Shown one piece after another: positions 1-11,466 of a DNA stretch of 64,000 nt (the first letter of the stretch is position 1; every line of letters starts with the position of its first letter). The notes beneath the pieces were generated by a model. That model was given only the letters and a program-made list of their open reading frames with translations, made no database searches and was not told the origin of the DNA. This DNA comes from JAHJQZ01 sp963676075. GTDB taxonomy: Bacteria > Pseudomonadota > Alphaproteobacteria > Rhizobiales > Devosiaceae. Position numbers and translations under genes: made by a program. The stretch spans positions 62,001 to 126,000 of the forward strand of contig CAXXNZ010000001.1 of the NCBI GenBank assembly GCA_963676075.2, written 5' to 3'.

Positions 1-276
1 AAAGTTTTAATAGATGCAACTATTTTTTGATTCGAAAATGAATAGGCATAATTAGATTAATAACTATAAGGATAAAATAAAACAATTATTATCAAAGATT
101 GGCACATTGCAAACAAAATAAGTTGTCACAATAGGTTAACTTTCTAGTTTCCGGAATAAAACGTAAAAGTAATTTGGTAACAATATATTATTAATAATTT
201 TATAAAAAATAGAGGGATATACCTAAAAGGTTCAAGCTCTAGATCCAAGCTACTAATCCTTGATGTCAGTGTTTGA
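1..276 (+). CDS. 3' end of a truncated gene, unidentified
   Basis: The last exon of a gene running in from the left edge. Reading TAA/TAG as Gln, a frame is open through residues such as KDWHIANKISC and NRLTFQFPEQNVKVIW and stops at TGA 274-276. An in-frame TGA lies upstream near position 28, so the visible exon probably begins after an AG acceptor around 56-71 and the first bases are intron. The tail is mixed hydrophobic/basic with no motif I recognise. It ends 215 bp before the convergent nucleoside transporter gene. It reads as coding, but the evidence is composition and frame only. Confidence 0.35.
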
Positions 277-490
277 AAAACCGATTTATTTTAATAAAAA
301 GTTAATAAAAAAAAAATATAAATGAAATGATTTCGATTTTTAAAAGAATTGATTGAAATTATTTGTATTAAAATAATTGGTATAATTTTTTTATAGTATA
401 TTAAAAAAACAAAATTAGTTTTTATCGAAATTGTGTGAATTTCTCAAGAAAAATTATATAAAATATAAGACAATGATAGCTAAATATCTA

Positions 491-1998
491 TCAAATTAAA
501 AACAATGCAGATACCATTCCGATAATAGCTCCTATGTTAATGGAGGAACCAAGAATAGCAGAGCTTATTTCCTTTTATTCAACGTTGACTTTAGCTCCTC
601 CAACAATCATCGATAAAGTTAAAGACCATCCATTAGTAAATCCAAAGATGAAAATATTTAGGTAGATAAAGTATCTTAGAAGCATTGGAAACCAAGGTTA
701 GACTACCAGCACAAATATTAAGCAATTTATATATCTTAATTTAACAATTTTGCTGGCCATAAATTCGGTTTAAGGAAGATAAGGGGTGAATAGTCTGCCT
801 AAGACATCAGAAATTGTCCAAGTGAATGCTATACTGGTAGTTTGCCAGCTCATAGAAATGCCGGCAAGTTGAAGCTTTGAAATTGCATATCCTGGGTACA
901 TAATATTGGTTTGAATTTATTATATGATAATAAGTAAGGGGATTGGCCAAATCTAATCAATGACTGATTTGAAGATCTAAAGTCCCGAAATTTCTGAGGA
1001 TTTATTTTGTTTTTATTTTACTTGCATTGGGAATTTGAGTTCATCTTCACTAATGTCGGAGAGTTGGTTTAAATCAGTGAGTCTTGAAACTCCTGTAGTA
1101 GAATTTCCATCTCCAAATCTAACTTCTTTCATTTCTAATGAACTTATTTTTTCAATATTGCTAATAAGTTTTCCTTCGATTTTTTCTAAATGAGTAATTG
1201 AGTAATCTGTTTTGCTAAATGAATGGAGGACTTTCAGTAAAGCCATGAATAAAATGGCAAGGATACAGAAAAAAATCATTGTAGCCATTGTGATAGCTTC
1301 TGGTGTTGTCCCAAAGACTGAAAGCAAAATAATTCGGAGTAATGTGCAAAAAATTCCAGCTATAGCAAGTCCAGAAAAAAATAATGTGGTATAATTTTCT
1401 TTGGAAAAGGCACTTGTAAAGCTGATTCCTCCTGCCATGATTAATTGCATCGCAATTCCAATAATAAAAATCATTAGCATGCATATCCAAAATCCTAATG
1501 CATTAGGAAAAAAATTTGCCATTATTCTAGAACAAAATATTTAGGATAAATTAATGAAATGTTTACGGTAGTAAAGGAATAAAGAAAATGCAAATGATGT
1601 TCCCAATATAGATTCGATCATAAATCTTTAGCTTCCCTGAGAGAGCGTAGATCAAAAAACTCATTATTGTCATACCAATAATCATTGGGATCATCATATA
1701 AAAGTAAACATTGTAGTTAACAAACTCTGCCTAAAAGAAAATTTAGTAATTATTAAATATTTACTTGAAAATAATCAAAAGTGACAATTACTCCGTTTAA
1801 TGGAATCATACAGCAGATTCCAGCTAATAAAGCCAGTATAGTTCCAAGACGCTTGTCTTTTATTGGAGTTTATATTAGATCTAAAAATTCATAATTAAAG
1901 GAAAATAAATGAATAAAAGTACTATATTCATCCATAAAGGACAATGTTAGATCGTTTTCAACTTCTTCCATTGGGGATTTAGTTTTCTTGAATGACAT
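491..1998 (-). CDS. equilibrative nucleoside transporter (ENT/SLC29 family)
   Basis: Multi-pass membrane carrier expected to move nucleosides or nucleobases down their gradient across the plasma or an internal membrane. Starting at ATG 1998-1996 and splicing two introns (1731-1764, 34 nt; 1527-1566, 40 nt) gives exactly 477 codons plus TGA at 493-491. A hydrophilic N-terminal segment of about 50 residues is followed by about ten hydrophobic stretches and an acidic/basic central loop (near residues 240-290), the usual ENT plan and length. The C-terminal half has GISMSWQTTSIAFTW and NGWSLTLSMIVGGA, matching the later ENT helices. Four or more internal TAA/TAG codons must be read as Gln. The family call rests on topology and these segments; substrate cannot be told. 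It converges with the partial gene on its left. Confidence 0.85.
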
Positions 1999-3505
1999 TT
2001 TTTCAAATATTTTTTTTAATTTTAATATTAATTATTTTTTTGAAAAAATGGATATAAATATTCTTATAAAATAATTGAATGGAACTAGTTTTATTATAAA
2101 ATTAACCCATGGTGGATAAATTTATTATAAAATTGCATTTTTTATTAATAAAATTGATTAAATTATGTAGGTTTAATTAATAAAATACAATTGATGTTTT
2201 AAGAAAACCTTTTTTTAAATTAATTTTAAAATTAAATATTTAATTAAAATTTTAAAAAATCTAATCTTAAATTAATAAATTCATAATATAATAATGTAAT
2301 TTAAGTAGTTTTCTTAATTGCTTATTAACTAAATTCTCCTTAAATGACAAAATTTTCTTTTTTTTATTAAACTAAAGACTAAAATAACAGAATTTTAATC
2401 TATTTATATTTCAAGCTTTCTATTCTCTAATTGAAAAGGAATTACTAAAAAGTATATTTTTGGCTTTAAAAGACAAAAAAGGTCTTTTAATTGGAGCTTC
2501 AAGAGAACCCATTTAGATTTTAAATTTTTAATCAAAGAATAGTTACTAATTTATCAAATACTTTTTTAGATTTATTTATGATTTTTTCACTTTTCTTGTG
2601 GAATTCAAGGTGTTTAGATTTGGTTTGACTTAAGAAACTAAAATGCGATATTTAGAATTTTCAGGGAAAATAGATAAGGTTGTCTTACTCCAAAGCAGTT
2701 AAATCAAAGGCAACTACTGTGATTCATATTTGGGTTTAGCTGAAAATTATGTGTTTTAAAAAAATTTCCTCTGGTTTTTTTTTTTATACTTTAATAAAAT
2801 ACAATTGTTGGTTATTAAAATTATTAAAACAATAAAACCTTTTTTAAATAATTTTTTTTTAAAAAATTAAATATTTAATTTAAATAAAATAAAATCTAAA
2901 ATTAATAAATTCATAACATAATAATGTATTAATAATCAAAAATAAGACTTATTATAAATTCTATTACTTAACTAAGATCTTTTTTCTTAATGCCATTATA
3001 ATGCCTTTTAAAGAATTACTTTCTTCCGAGTTGCTTATTAACTCAATTCTCCTTCATTTGACGCCAAAATTTTCGTTTTTTATTAAACTTCCATAAGTTT
3101 TACCTTTTCAATCATCTCTTAAATAATTGATTCTGTTTCCTTTTTTCCAAATAATAAAATTAATTTCTATTAAATTATTTTTAAGTCTTGTTTGTGCTAT
3201 AGGCAAAGTAAAAGCTTTTATTACATAAAGGTTAGGTAAGATTATTTTAGAGTTGTTAAATGTTCTTCTAAGGAATTAATTTCTGTGAACTATGATTTAC
3301 AAAGGTTATTAATGCGTCTAGGAGCAAATGCTTTATTATTAAACTATAAAATTAAATTAGCTAACGACTAAAATAACAGAATTTTAAGTATTGTCTTCTT
3401 TTGCCAAACTGGACTTTTTATATTTTTAATTTAATGAACTGATGAAATTTGATGATTTATATTCACTGCATGACTAAGTTTCATCATTAAAAAATTTCTA
3501 TTTCG
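1999..3505. repeat. repeat-rich spacer holding a diverged copy of the 15-18 kb element
   Basis: No convincing gene. Two A+T-rich stretches, about 2170-2400 and 2790-3110, are imperfect direct repeats of each other; both contain runs such as TTAATAAATTCATAA and a following TTGCTTATTAACT. The motif GACTAAAATAACAGAATTTTA occurs at about 2377 and 3366, one copy after each repeat. Between them, about 2440-2760, lies a diverged copy of the dispersed element seen at 15-18 kb: AAAAGGTCTTTTAATTGGAG, GTGGAATTCAAGGTGTTTAG and GCAGTTAAATCAAAGG align in order with the reverse complement of the 15129-16131 copy. The arrangement looks like an insertion between, or amplification with, the flanking repeats. 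Confidence 0.6.
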
Positions 3506-5543
3506 TCAAAAGATTATATGAAGTTGATTATATAGAGTCTGATTATTATGAAGCTAAATTTAAATCAATTTCTTTTTTTATTCTTTCAATTCTAAATAAA
3601 ATTTGGTAGGACTTAAAACAAATTTAAATAAAATTAGTTAAACTTCATTAATATAATTTTTTTCTGAAATACTGAGGATAGTCGGCAATTAATTTTCAGT
3701 TATATTAAGTTCAAGTTTAGAGAATTAGGCAAGGAGATTATCGAGTCCATTAAATTAAGTATGAAAGCTTTTTAAGATAAAAATAATAATAATAATTTTT
3801 ACTCTAAGAAATTATTATCCAATAAAGCTTTATGCATGTATTCTTTAAAAATTGATTTAATATTTTTTTTTTCTTATTTAATTGTTTTTAATTTGCCATT
3901 TATATCTGTGAGTTGCTTTTCTATTTCAGTAAATTCGGTTTAAAATTTTTAAAGCTCAGAAATTTTTTCGTTTTTTAACCTATTTGTTTCTTCTTTAATT
4001 TCCTAGAAAAAAAAAGTCAAAATAACAAAATTTTTCAAATTATAAACTCCACAATTTTTTTAATATTCTTTTGAAATTTCTTAAATCTTTACAAATTAAT
4101 TTTCTTCTTCATTTTATTGATCCATCTCAGCATATTTTGAAATTATTTAATCAATATCTATATTTTCCTCTATCTTTATATTCTTTTAATTTTCAGAATC
4201 AATTTACACTATTTTTTTTTAAAACAAACTCTCATATTTAATTTTGTGCTTTTGTATATGCAATTTAATACTTGTACGAAACTTTTATTCACTTTATTTC
4301 AATCTTTTGTCATTATATTAAATTATTTCAGTTATAGAGAATTAAGCATCATCCATTTATTTTGATATTTTATTTTTTATATTCCTTAAAGTCAATAATT
4401 CATCCTCAAATTATTCAATATTTTTATTACTTTCTTAAAACCTTAAACAAATTAATAAACAAATTAAAATATAATAAAATAACTTAGCAGAAATATTTGT
4501 AATAATCTACGAATAATTATTTTTAAAGAAAGTATAATCATCCATATTTCTATCATTTGTCATTTCTAAATTATCATGCTTTCTTTTCCCTGTATCCTTC
4601 ATTAAATAACCAGTGCTTTTCGGATCAAATGAATTTGAACGTGTGTTTGAATAAATTTTTATTGTTTTCTCAAGCTCTGTTTAGATATTATCAACATTGA
4701 TACAAGGGAGAAACTATGAAGAATTTTTTTGTAAAATAGTAAATTATGATAGTGTCTATTTAGTAGCCATCCTGATATTTTTGAGTAATTAATTTGGGGA
4801 AAGACTCGAGGATTTTTAATTCAGATAAAGTTTTTTTAAAACAAGATCCTAATAAATTTTTCTATTGATTTCATTTTATTTTGAGTGAAGACTATTTTTT
4901 TCTGCTAGTTTAATGCTTTCCAAAAAAGTATTTTACATTTACTCTTATTCTGGCTTTTTTTCAATTTTCTTTTTTTGAGTGATCTATAACAATTTATCAA
5001 TTTGTTTACAATCAACACGTGGACATAAATTATATCTCATTTTTTTCCATTTATTTTCATTTGTTTCTTTGTCAAGTTATAGCTTAGTTTATAATTTTTA
5101 TTATTCCTAAGTCGCTTTTCTTACAAACGTGGAAATTTAATCAAGATTATCAATTCGTTTTAATTTGACATTTGACCCATTTAAAAATGTTCATTATTCT
5201 AAATTTTAAAGTTCCGAGTTTAATTCGCTTTAATCTTAGGCTTTTCTTTCTTTATATTTTGCATCTTTTTCACAGAGGAATAATTCATCCTTTGAATGAT
5301 TTGAATGCTGACTGATCATGCTATGAAACATGTTTTACATTTATGAAAACATTTGTTAATTTTTTTTCTCCAGGAATCTAATAATATGATTATTATTCAA
5401 AAACAAATTTAAAACTTTTCATTGAATTTAGAAGCTTTTTATAGAATGGGTTCCATTGTTTTTTTAAATTATTCTTCTGGATCATCAAAGCATGAATCGT
5501 GTTGGTTTTTAGAAGGACAATTAGAACTTAAGGATCTCTGCAT
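3506..5543 (-). CDS. coiled-coil protein with possible zinc-binding Cys/His segment; in-frame TGA
   Basis: Unidentified. ATG 5543-5541 opens a frame that, with short introns (one of 38 nt near 5385-5425, others near 4440-4480, 4010-4055 and 3775-3810), runs to TGA at 3506. The N-terminal third has an acidic segment with an isolated Cys, then HSMISQHSNHSKDELFLCEKD, faintly like a degenerate B-box, then a heptad-rich region (TQEQQKLQTKLQLDKE) and a CPRVDC pair. The middle is Ser/Asn-rich and the C-terminal 300 residues are strongly coiled coil (TEIEKQLTDINGKLKTIKQ). One TGA near 5190 interrupts an otherwise continuous frame, with no plausible short GT-AG intron around it. It could be a TRIM-like scaffold or simply a cytoskeletal coiled-coil protein. 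Confidence 0.6.
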
Positions 5544-5720
5544 ACAACTTTAGGTCTTTAATAACAAATTTAATAATGAGTGACTCAAGTGATAAAAATT
5601 AATAATAAATTAGTTAAATTTTTATTTTTTTTCTCTTGGAATTAATATAACATAATACAAAAAAATTATTAATGAAATAGCAAAAAAAAATAAGGGAGAG
5701 GAGGTGAGGAGAGGGGATTT

Positions 5721-8212
5721 TCAATTTTCTTCTTATTAACCACGTAATTTGCTTTTCTTCTTTTTTAAGAGTTCAAGTTTACGTTTTATTTCTTATTCTG
5801 AAATTTTTTTATTTTAGGTTTTTTTTTCAAAGTTATTTTTAGATTCATCAATCAAATTATTTTAACTATCTGCAGTTAATTTACTTTTTGCTATTTATCG
5901 TCTCTATTTAATCTATTCTTAAAGCTTTTTTTTCTATTCATTTAATTTTTCTGTCAAATTTTACTTTTCCTTCTCTTAAGGAACTTCAATCATAATACTC
6001 TCTGTGATATTAAATCTATCATTCGATTCTTCTTGCTCGATTTTATTTCTTTTTTTCAAATTAAAAACACAAAAAGTATAAATTAAAATATTTACAATTG
6101 ATTTGATGATTCTTCATTTTCTTAATTCCCACTTTCAGATGAATTTACTACTAATATAACAGGCGTTGTTTCGTTATTTAAAGCCTAGGATTAGTCTTAA
6201 TCATCTTGAGTTTTCTATTATAAATCCTCATTGCTCTTATTAATTGTATTAACTTTTGGTTTATTTTATATCAAAGTGTCACTTGTGTTTTAGATTAATT
6301 GATTTGTAAAAGATACAATATAATTATTTTATCGGGCTTAATGACGCCGTTATTTTAGAATATTGTAATATTTTATGATTCCAAATACTATAATTATCAA
6401 AACAAAGATTGATATTACTATTATAATAATTACAACAATATTTGAAGATTCTTCAACTTTTACATTTGCAAAACCCTAAATATTTAATTAAATCAAAGTA
6501 AAATCTTACAGTTAAATTAAAAGTCCCAAATATTTCAACATCAATATTCTTTGTTACTGCCAATTCAAGCTTTTAATAGTTTTCTAAATTTCTTCTTTGT
6601 AAGGTTAATTTCGCTTATGCATAAGTTGTAAAATTATAGATCCCATCACGAATTAAAGATGATTCAATTGTAGCCTGGTAGAAAAATTCATTATTTGCTG
6701 AAAGGCTTGAACGCTGAATTTCTGTGAGGGTAATTTTGAAATTATCTTATAAACTTGTCTTTATATAAAAATCAATAAGATTAAAATAAATTAGTTTTTA
6801 TTACTAAATTGGCATAGTAAGTATCATTTTAAATGGCAGTAAGAGTAATCTCATACTCATAACTTTGTTTAATAACAGGCAAATAGAATCCAATAATAAA
6901 ATTTTAACTCTTAATAATTGACAAATAATTTCCATCAGAATCGATATAGTAAGGTACGGCGAAATATTTCGTACTAATAACATGTTCTTCTTCTATATTT
7001 TTGGAATTCAGTTAAATAATCGAATTTATTCGCGTTTTATCCGGAATTTTGAGTTCTGTTGTGTCATCATCAATTTCATAATGAATAGAAAGTTTAGTAT
7101 AATATTATTCTTAAGTTTCCGAGTTACGTAAAAAAATGATTCCTTAAATTTTTTTTTGATTAATATATTTATACCATCCACATGAAAGAAATGCACTTAA
7201 TTGAATTTATAAAGTGAGTGTTGATGCATTTTTATCAATCTCAACTGTTAAATTATAATTACTATTATTAAATGAGGAACATGAATAATTCTAACTAAAA
7301 TCATCATAAAATTCATTTGTTATTATATATTCATTGTTTTCAATCCAATTAAAAAATGTAAATTAAACAAAATCAGTTGAATTAACAGGTTCAATAATTT
7401 ATACTGCAAATTCAAGTAATCCATTCGCATTAAATCCACTTCCTTAAATTTCACTAAATTTTGTTATAAATAAAGTTTCCATCGTTTCTAGATCGGTGAG
7501 TTTAATTGACTCTTATTCTTCATTCTTTAGTTGTTTATATTAAACTATTGTATTTGAAATTGAATTAATGAGATATTTAATGGAATAATAATCAAAATTT
7601 TCAAGGTATTTTATGCTAATTTTTTAATATAAATCAAACAGTGCATCTCGAGAGGATTTTGTTAATGCAATAGAATCTGATTGAGTAACACGAGATAAAA
7701 TATAAAAAATTGAAGCAGATTTTCCATTTTGAGTTGATAAAAGCTCAAGAATAATGTCTTATAAATATTCTTCATCTGAATATGTTACAACAAAATTTAT
7801 TAAAAGAAACTTTGAAGTTAGATTGCTAAAAAGGCAGCCTGTCCAAATTCTATAACAGTCGTCGTTTCTCCCGAAAATGGCAAAAAATTTTGATATTCTC
7901 CTTAAATTGTATCATAGGTCACACATTCACCAGCTAAATTCTCATAACTTCCAGTCGCACAACTGGGACATGCATTATTTCTGGCTTCTTATCTAAAAAC
8001 AATTTTGTAATTGTTTGTAAAATTTACATTTCGTAACATAAAATACATGAAGTATTTGTAGCTCCAACACAGGATTAACAACTAGAATCACATGATTAAC
8101 ATGAAATAAGTTATGAATTATCGTTTGAATTATAACTACCGAAGGGACATTGCAAATTAATGCAAAATATTTGCTTTGGTAAAGTTATTAGAAATAAAAT
8201 AGTGAATATCAT
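5721..8212 (-). CDS. cysteine-rich type I membrane protein
   Basis: Unidentified surface protein. ATG 8212-8210 begins a signal peptide (hydrophobic residues 2-16). It is followed by about 90 residues dense in Cys pairs of the furin/VSP-like type (SCDSSCQSC, CPSCATGSY). A long Asn/Ser/Ile-rich ectodomain of roughly 500 residues follows, then one transmembrane helix of 20+ Ile/Val residues after VKVEESSNIV. The cytosolic tail is Gln-, Lys- and Glu-rich and ends LRGQQEEN, TGA 5723-5721. Introns of about 33-46 nt can be placed near 8000-8040, 6750-6800 and 6480-6510, and one more in the tail. An A5 run at 7828-7832 appears one base short: the frame before it and the frame after it both read as good protein but are offset by one. 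The partner or ligand is unknown. Confidence 0.68.
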
Positions 8213-8536
8213 TATTGGTTAAATAAATTGTTTCTAAAATAATAAAATTAAATTTTTTTAGAATAAAAATACGGTTTTTTTAAGTTGGAATTAATAAATA
8301 ATAAATGTCATTATAATTATTAAACTAATTTGAATCCTTTTTTGTTTTAAATAAAAACAATCAACTGTGTCCTAAAAATCAAAATATTATAATTAAATTT
8401 TTAAAAAATTAATAAAATTAATATTTTTTTATAAATTAATGATGAAAAAAATATTTCATATTCACAAATGTGAAAACTAATTAAATAAATAAAAAAAAAA
8501 TAATAATTTTATTTATAGTTTAAAACAAAAATAATA
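8213..8536. other. intergenic spacer between divergent genes
   Basis: 324 bp of A/T runs separating two divergently transcribed genes, so it should hold both promoters. I see no conserved motif, RNA gene or repeat. Confidence 0.5.
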
Positions 8537-10557
8537 ATGTTCCGTTGTACATTAAAATGCTATTTTATTTTCATTATCGGAATCAACTTGGCTTTAATCT
8601 TCATTTACATGGCATTTATTCGGATAAGTTCTTGTTATATTTCACTATTTCTTAACATATTTTATTTTTTACTTCCTAGCCCCTTCAGTCATTGAAGCAC
8701 TTTTCACAACTAATGATTAGCCTTTAGATTTCAACAAGAATATCTTTGCTTAATTGGGATTTTACGAATAACTGCCTCCTGAATATTTTAATGATGATCC
8801 TAACGAAATATTTAATCCCAATATTCCGAATATGGGGTTAATAAATAATCCATCCTATTGCTTAAATACTGATTTGTAGAACTTGAAGTACCCAGAAAAT
8901 ATTTTTGGGAAATTAAATTTCTTTACGGATTATAATGCGGATGGATTAGCAAGAGGATTAGTAATGAAAAAAATGGGATTTGATGTTATGACAGATGATG
9001 TTTCTAAGGATATGCCTAAATCGTTATGGAATTCTGTATGAAAATTGTTAATTTAATTCTACTTAGAGGAAGTATGAAATCCCCCAAAATGTGACAATGA
9101 TTTTTACAAAGAAAGTAAAATTCCATTATTATCACACATATGGATAAAATTTATTTTGCATGACATAAATGTATAACCATATTCCAGGACATGGAGTGTT
9201 GAGTAGAAAGGATTTAAATGTTGAAAGTGTAAAGTTATTTTTATATTTATTTGTTTGACTTAATACTTTAATAGCAAGTACACTGCAGTTATGGAAAAAT
9301 AACATGCAAAATGTTTTGATCCTAACTCATTTTTTCCAAAATCTTATAGATTAGATAGTTTTCTAAAAATTATTTCATAATAATTCTGATAGATAAAGAA
9401 GAATGCACTTAATATTTTAATTATATTAACTCAAAAGCTTATAAATTAGTAAGAAAAAAAGAACCTATTCCATTTATATCAAAAATTAGTTACGGTTCAT
9501 CACGTGGCCGGGGTTAATTTTCCTTTTCTAAATGCTTTTTTAATTTTTTTTTTAGGACTTGAATTAATGACAAAAGAAAATGAAAAACGGATCAGTCGTA
9601 AATATGAAAATGGTGAACTCTGTGGCGAAATTGTTGATAACATACTAATGCAGCAATATATTTCGAACCCTTTAGTAATTGATGACAGAAAATTTGATTT
9701 TAGAATTTATATGTTAGTTGCATCGACTAACCCATTAATTGTCTATTATCATGATGGGTTTTTAAGAATCTCATTAACAAAATATGATAAGAATTCAACA
9801 AAGGTTTATTTTTCATAATAATGGATAGAAGAATTTGTTTTTAAGAAAAGCTCACATCTGACTAATACTGAAATATCTAAAGGTATTTTTGCGAATCCGG
9901 AATTATATGCAAACGAAACAGGTGTGCATACAAAAGAAGAACTTTAGGAAATGTAGATGTGGAGTATGGAGAAATTGTAAGACTATTTACTAAAATAAGT
10001 ATAAAAAAATTATTTTTTTAAATATTATATTTAAGGGCAAAATTAAAGATGACAAATGGTTGGATAATTATCTCCGTCCTTAATTTAAAAAATCCTTTGT
10101 ACATTTAGTCTTAATGACGCAACATATGTTTTTAAAAGAAAGTAATGTGTTTGAAATGTTTGGATTAGACTTTATGTTGGATGATTAATTAAATCTTTGG
10201 TTTATTGAATGCAATGCATCTCCTTAATTAATGGGTACCTCGCCTGAAAAGGAATTATTCTAAACAAGAATGGTGACAGATATCTTTAATATCGAGCATT
10301 CTTTATTAAAAAGCAGAGTTTGGAGACTGAATAAATATTTTGAAGAATTAGAAGAGTTTAAGGATAAGGATAAATTGAATAAAAATGAAATTCGAGAGGA
10401 AATTAAAGAATTGAATAAAAATATTGTAGAGAAATAATTTGAAATTAAACCAAAAGATAATACATTTGAGAAAATTATTGATTTTACATTGACAGGAAAA
10501 GAAAGATTTGGTGGATTATTTGATTAACATTGCTTTGATGATATTATCGTAGAATGA
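8537..10557 (+). CDS. tubulin tyrosine ligase-like (TTLL) protein with N-terminal membrane segment
   Basis: ATP-dependent amino-acid ligase family that adds glutamate or glycine to tubulin tails, or to other proteins. Seven introns (8628-8679, 9036-9066, 9234-9274, 9358-9392, 9513-9555, 9804-9845, 9999-10035) give exactly 579 codons plus TGA 10555-10557. Residues 8-27 are a hydrophobic segment preceded by Lys/Cys, so the protein is probably membrane anchored, which is unusual for TTLLs. Family landmarks in order: ISYGSSRGRG (nucleotide loop), MQQYISNPLVIDDRKFDFRI (ATP-grasp core), STNPLIVYYHDGFLRIS, SSHLTNTEISKG, and near the end FGLDFMLD...LWFIECNASP with the metal-binding Glu/Asn. The last 90 residues are a charged helical tail. 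The 42-nt sixth intron is a multiple of three without TGA and could instead be exonic. Glycylase versus glutamylase cannot be decided. Confidence 0.87.
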
Positions 10558-10721
10558 AAGTGATGATTTTTGTATTTGTTAATCAGTTTAAAACAAAAAA
10601 AATTTATGAAATAAAATATATGAATTACTTTACAACAACAAGTAGTTATTTAATAAGTAAAAAATCAAACAAAAAATGAAAGGAAAACAATATTTATCAC
10701 ATATCAAAAATCAATTAATTT

Positions 10722-11225
10722 TCAAGAATTTTACATTTCATCCGTAAATTCACTCATCTTCCTTTTTTTCTTTTTTTCGCGATACCTTTATAAAGCTTGT
10801 TAATAATGATTATCTTTTTTAATTGATTTAGTGGCAACTTATTTCTATTTGTTTTTATTTATATATTGGACCTTAAAAATTGTTGGCACCGTTTAAATTG
10901 TCTGAATTAATTCTTCTTCTTTCAGATTATCTTGGATCTCTTGATTAGATGGTAATTCAGACCCACAAGATTTATAATCAAAATCAATCTATGCTAATTC
11001 TTCTTCATTTGAATTAGGATTTTAAATTACTTCGTTTTATTCCGCTGTGTATTTGGGATCATTATTAAAAATTTTTACAAAATCTGGAGTCGAACTTTTG
11101 GCTCGCGATTTTTCGAAAAATAAAATATTTTCAAAATCATCGTGTGGACAAAGGAGTGGTTGCTGGTTTGGTTGAATTGGCTTTACTAATAAGACTTATT
11201 TGCTAATTAATGGTTAAGGTTTCAT
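10722..11225 (-). CDS. small basic protein, paralogue A of a pair flanking SPB1
   Basis: Unidentified, single exon, 167 residues (ATG 11225-11223, TGA 10724-10722). A Pro/Gln-rich N-terminus leads into the segment HDDFENILFFEKSRAKSSTP followed by DFVKIFN; an acidic Gln/Glu middle follows, then a basic C-terminus YQQALQRYREKKKKRKMSEF. The gene at 14198-14728 has the same architecture and matching landmarks (NDDFDNILFFESRRPQCTSP, LDALQRFKQKKEKRKYSQL). The lysine-rich tail suggests a nuclear or nucleolar protein, but that is inference. It ends 241 bp before the start of SPB1 on the other strand, so the two may share a promoter region. Confidence 0.68.
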
Positions 11226-11466
11226 AAATTTGATTTTAGTGAATATTGTTTTTATTTGTTTTTTTTCGCGAATTTAAAGTAAAAATTTAAGTAAAATTTT
11301 TTTGTAAATCTTGTCAAATTAAAAAAAAAAATTTAAACTTTTTAATTCTTTAAAAAAATTCAATATTTCTTATTTATTCTAAATTTCAAAAACACTTTGA
11401 CTTTCTATAAAAAAAAAATCAAAATAAACTAAAAATTAATTGGGTAGAATTTCCTTCAAACAAAAA

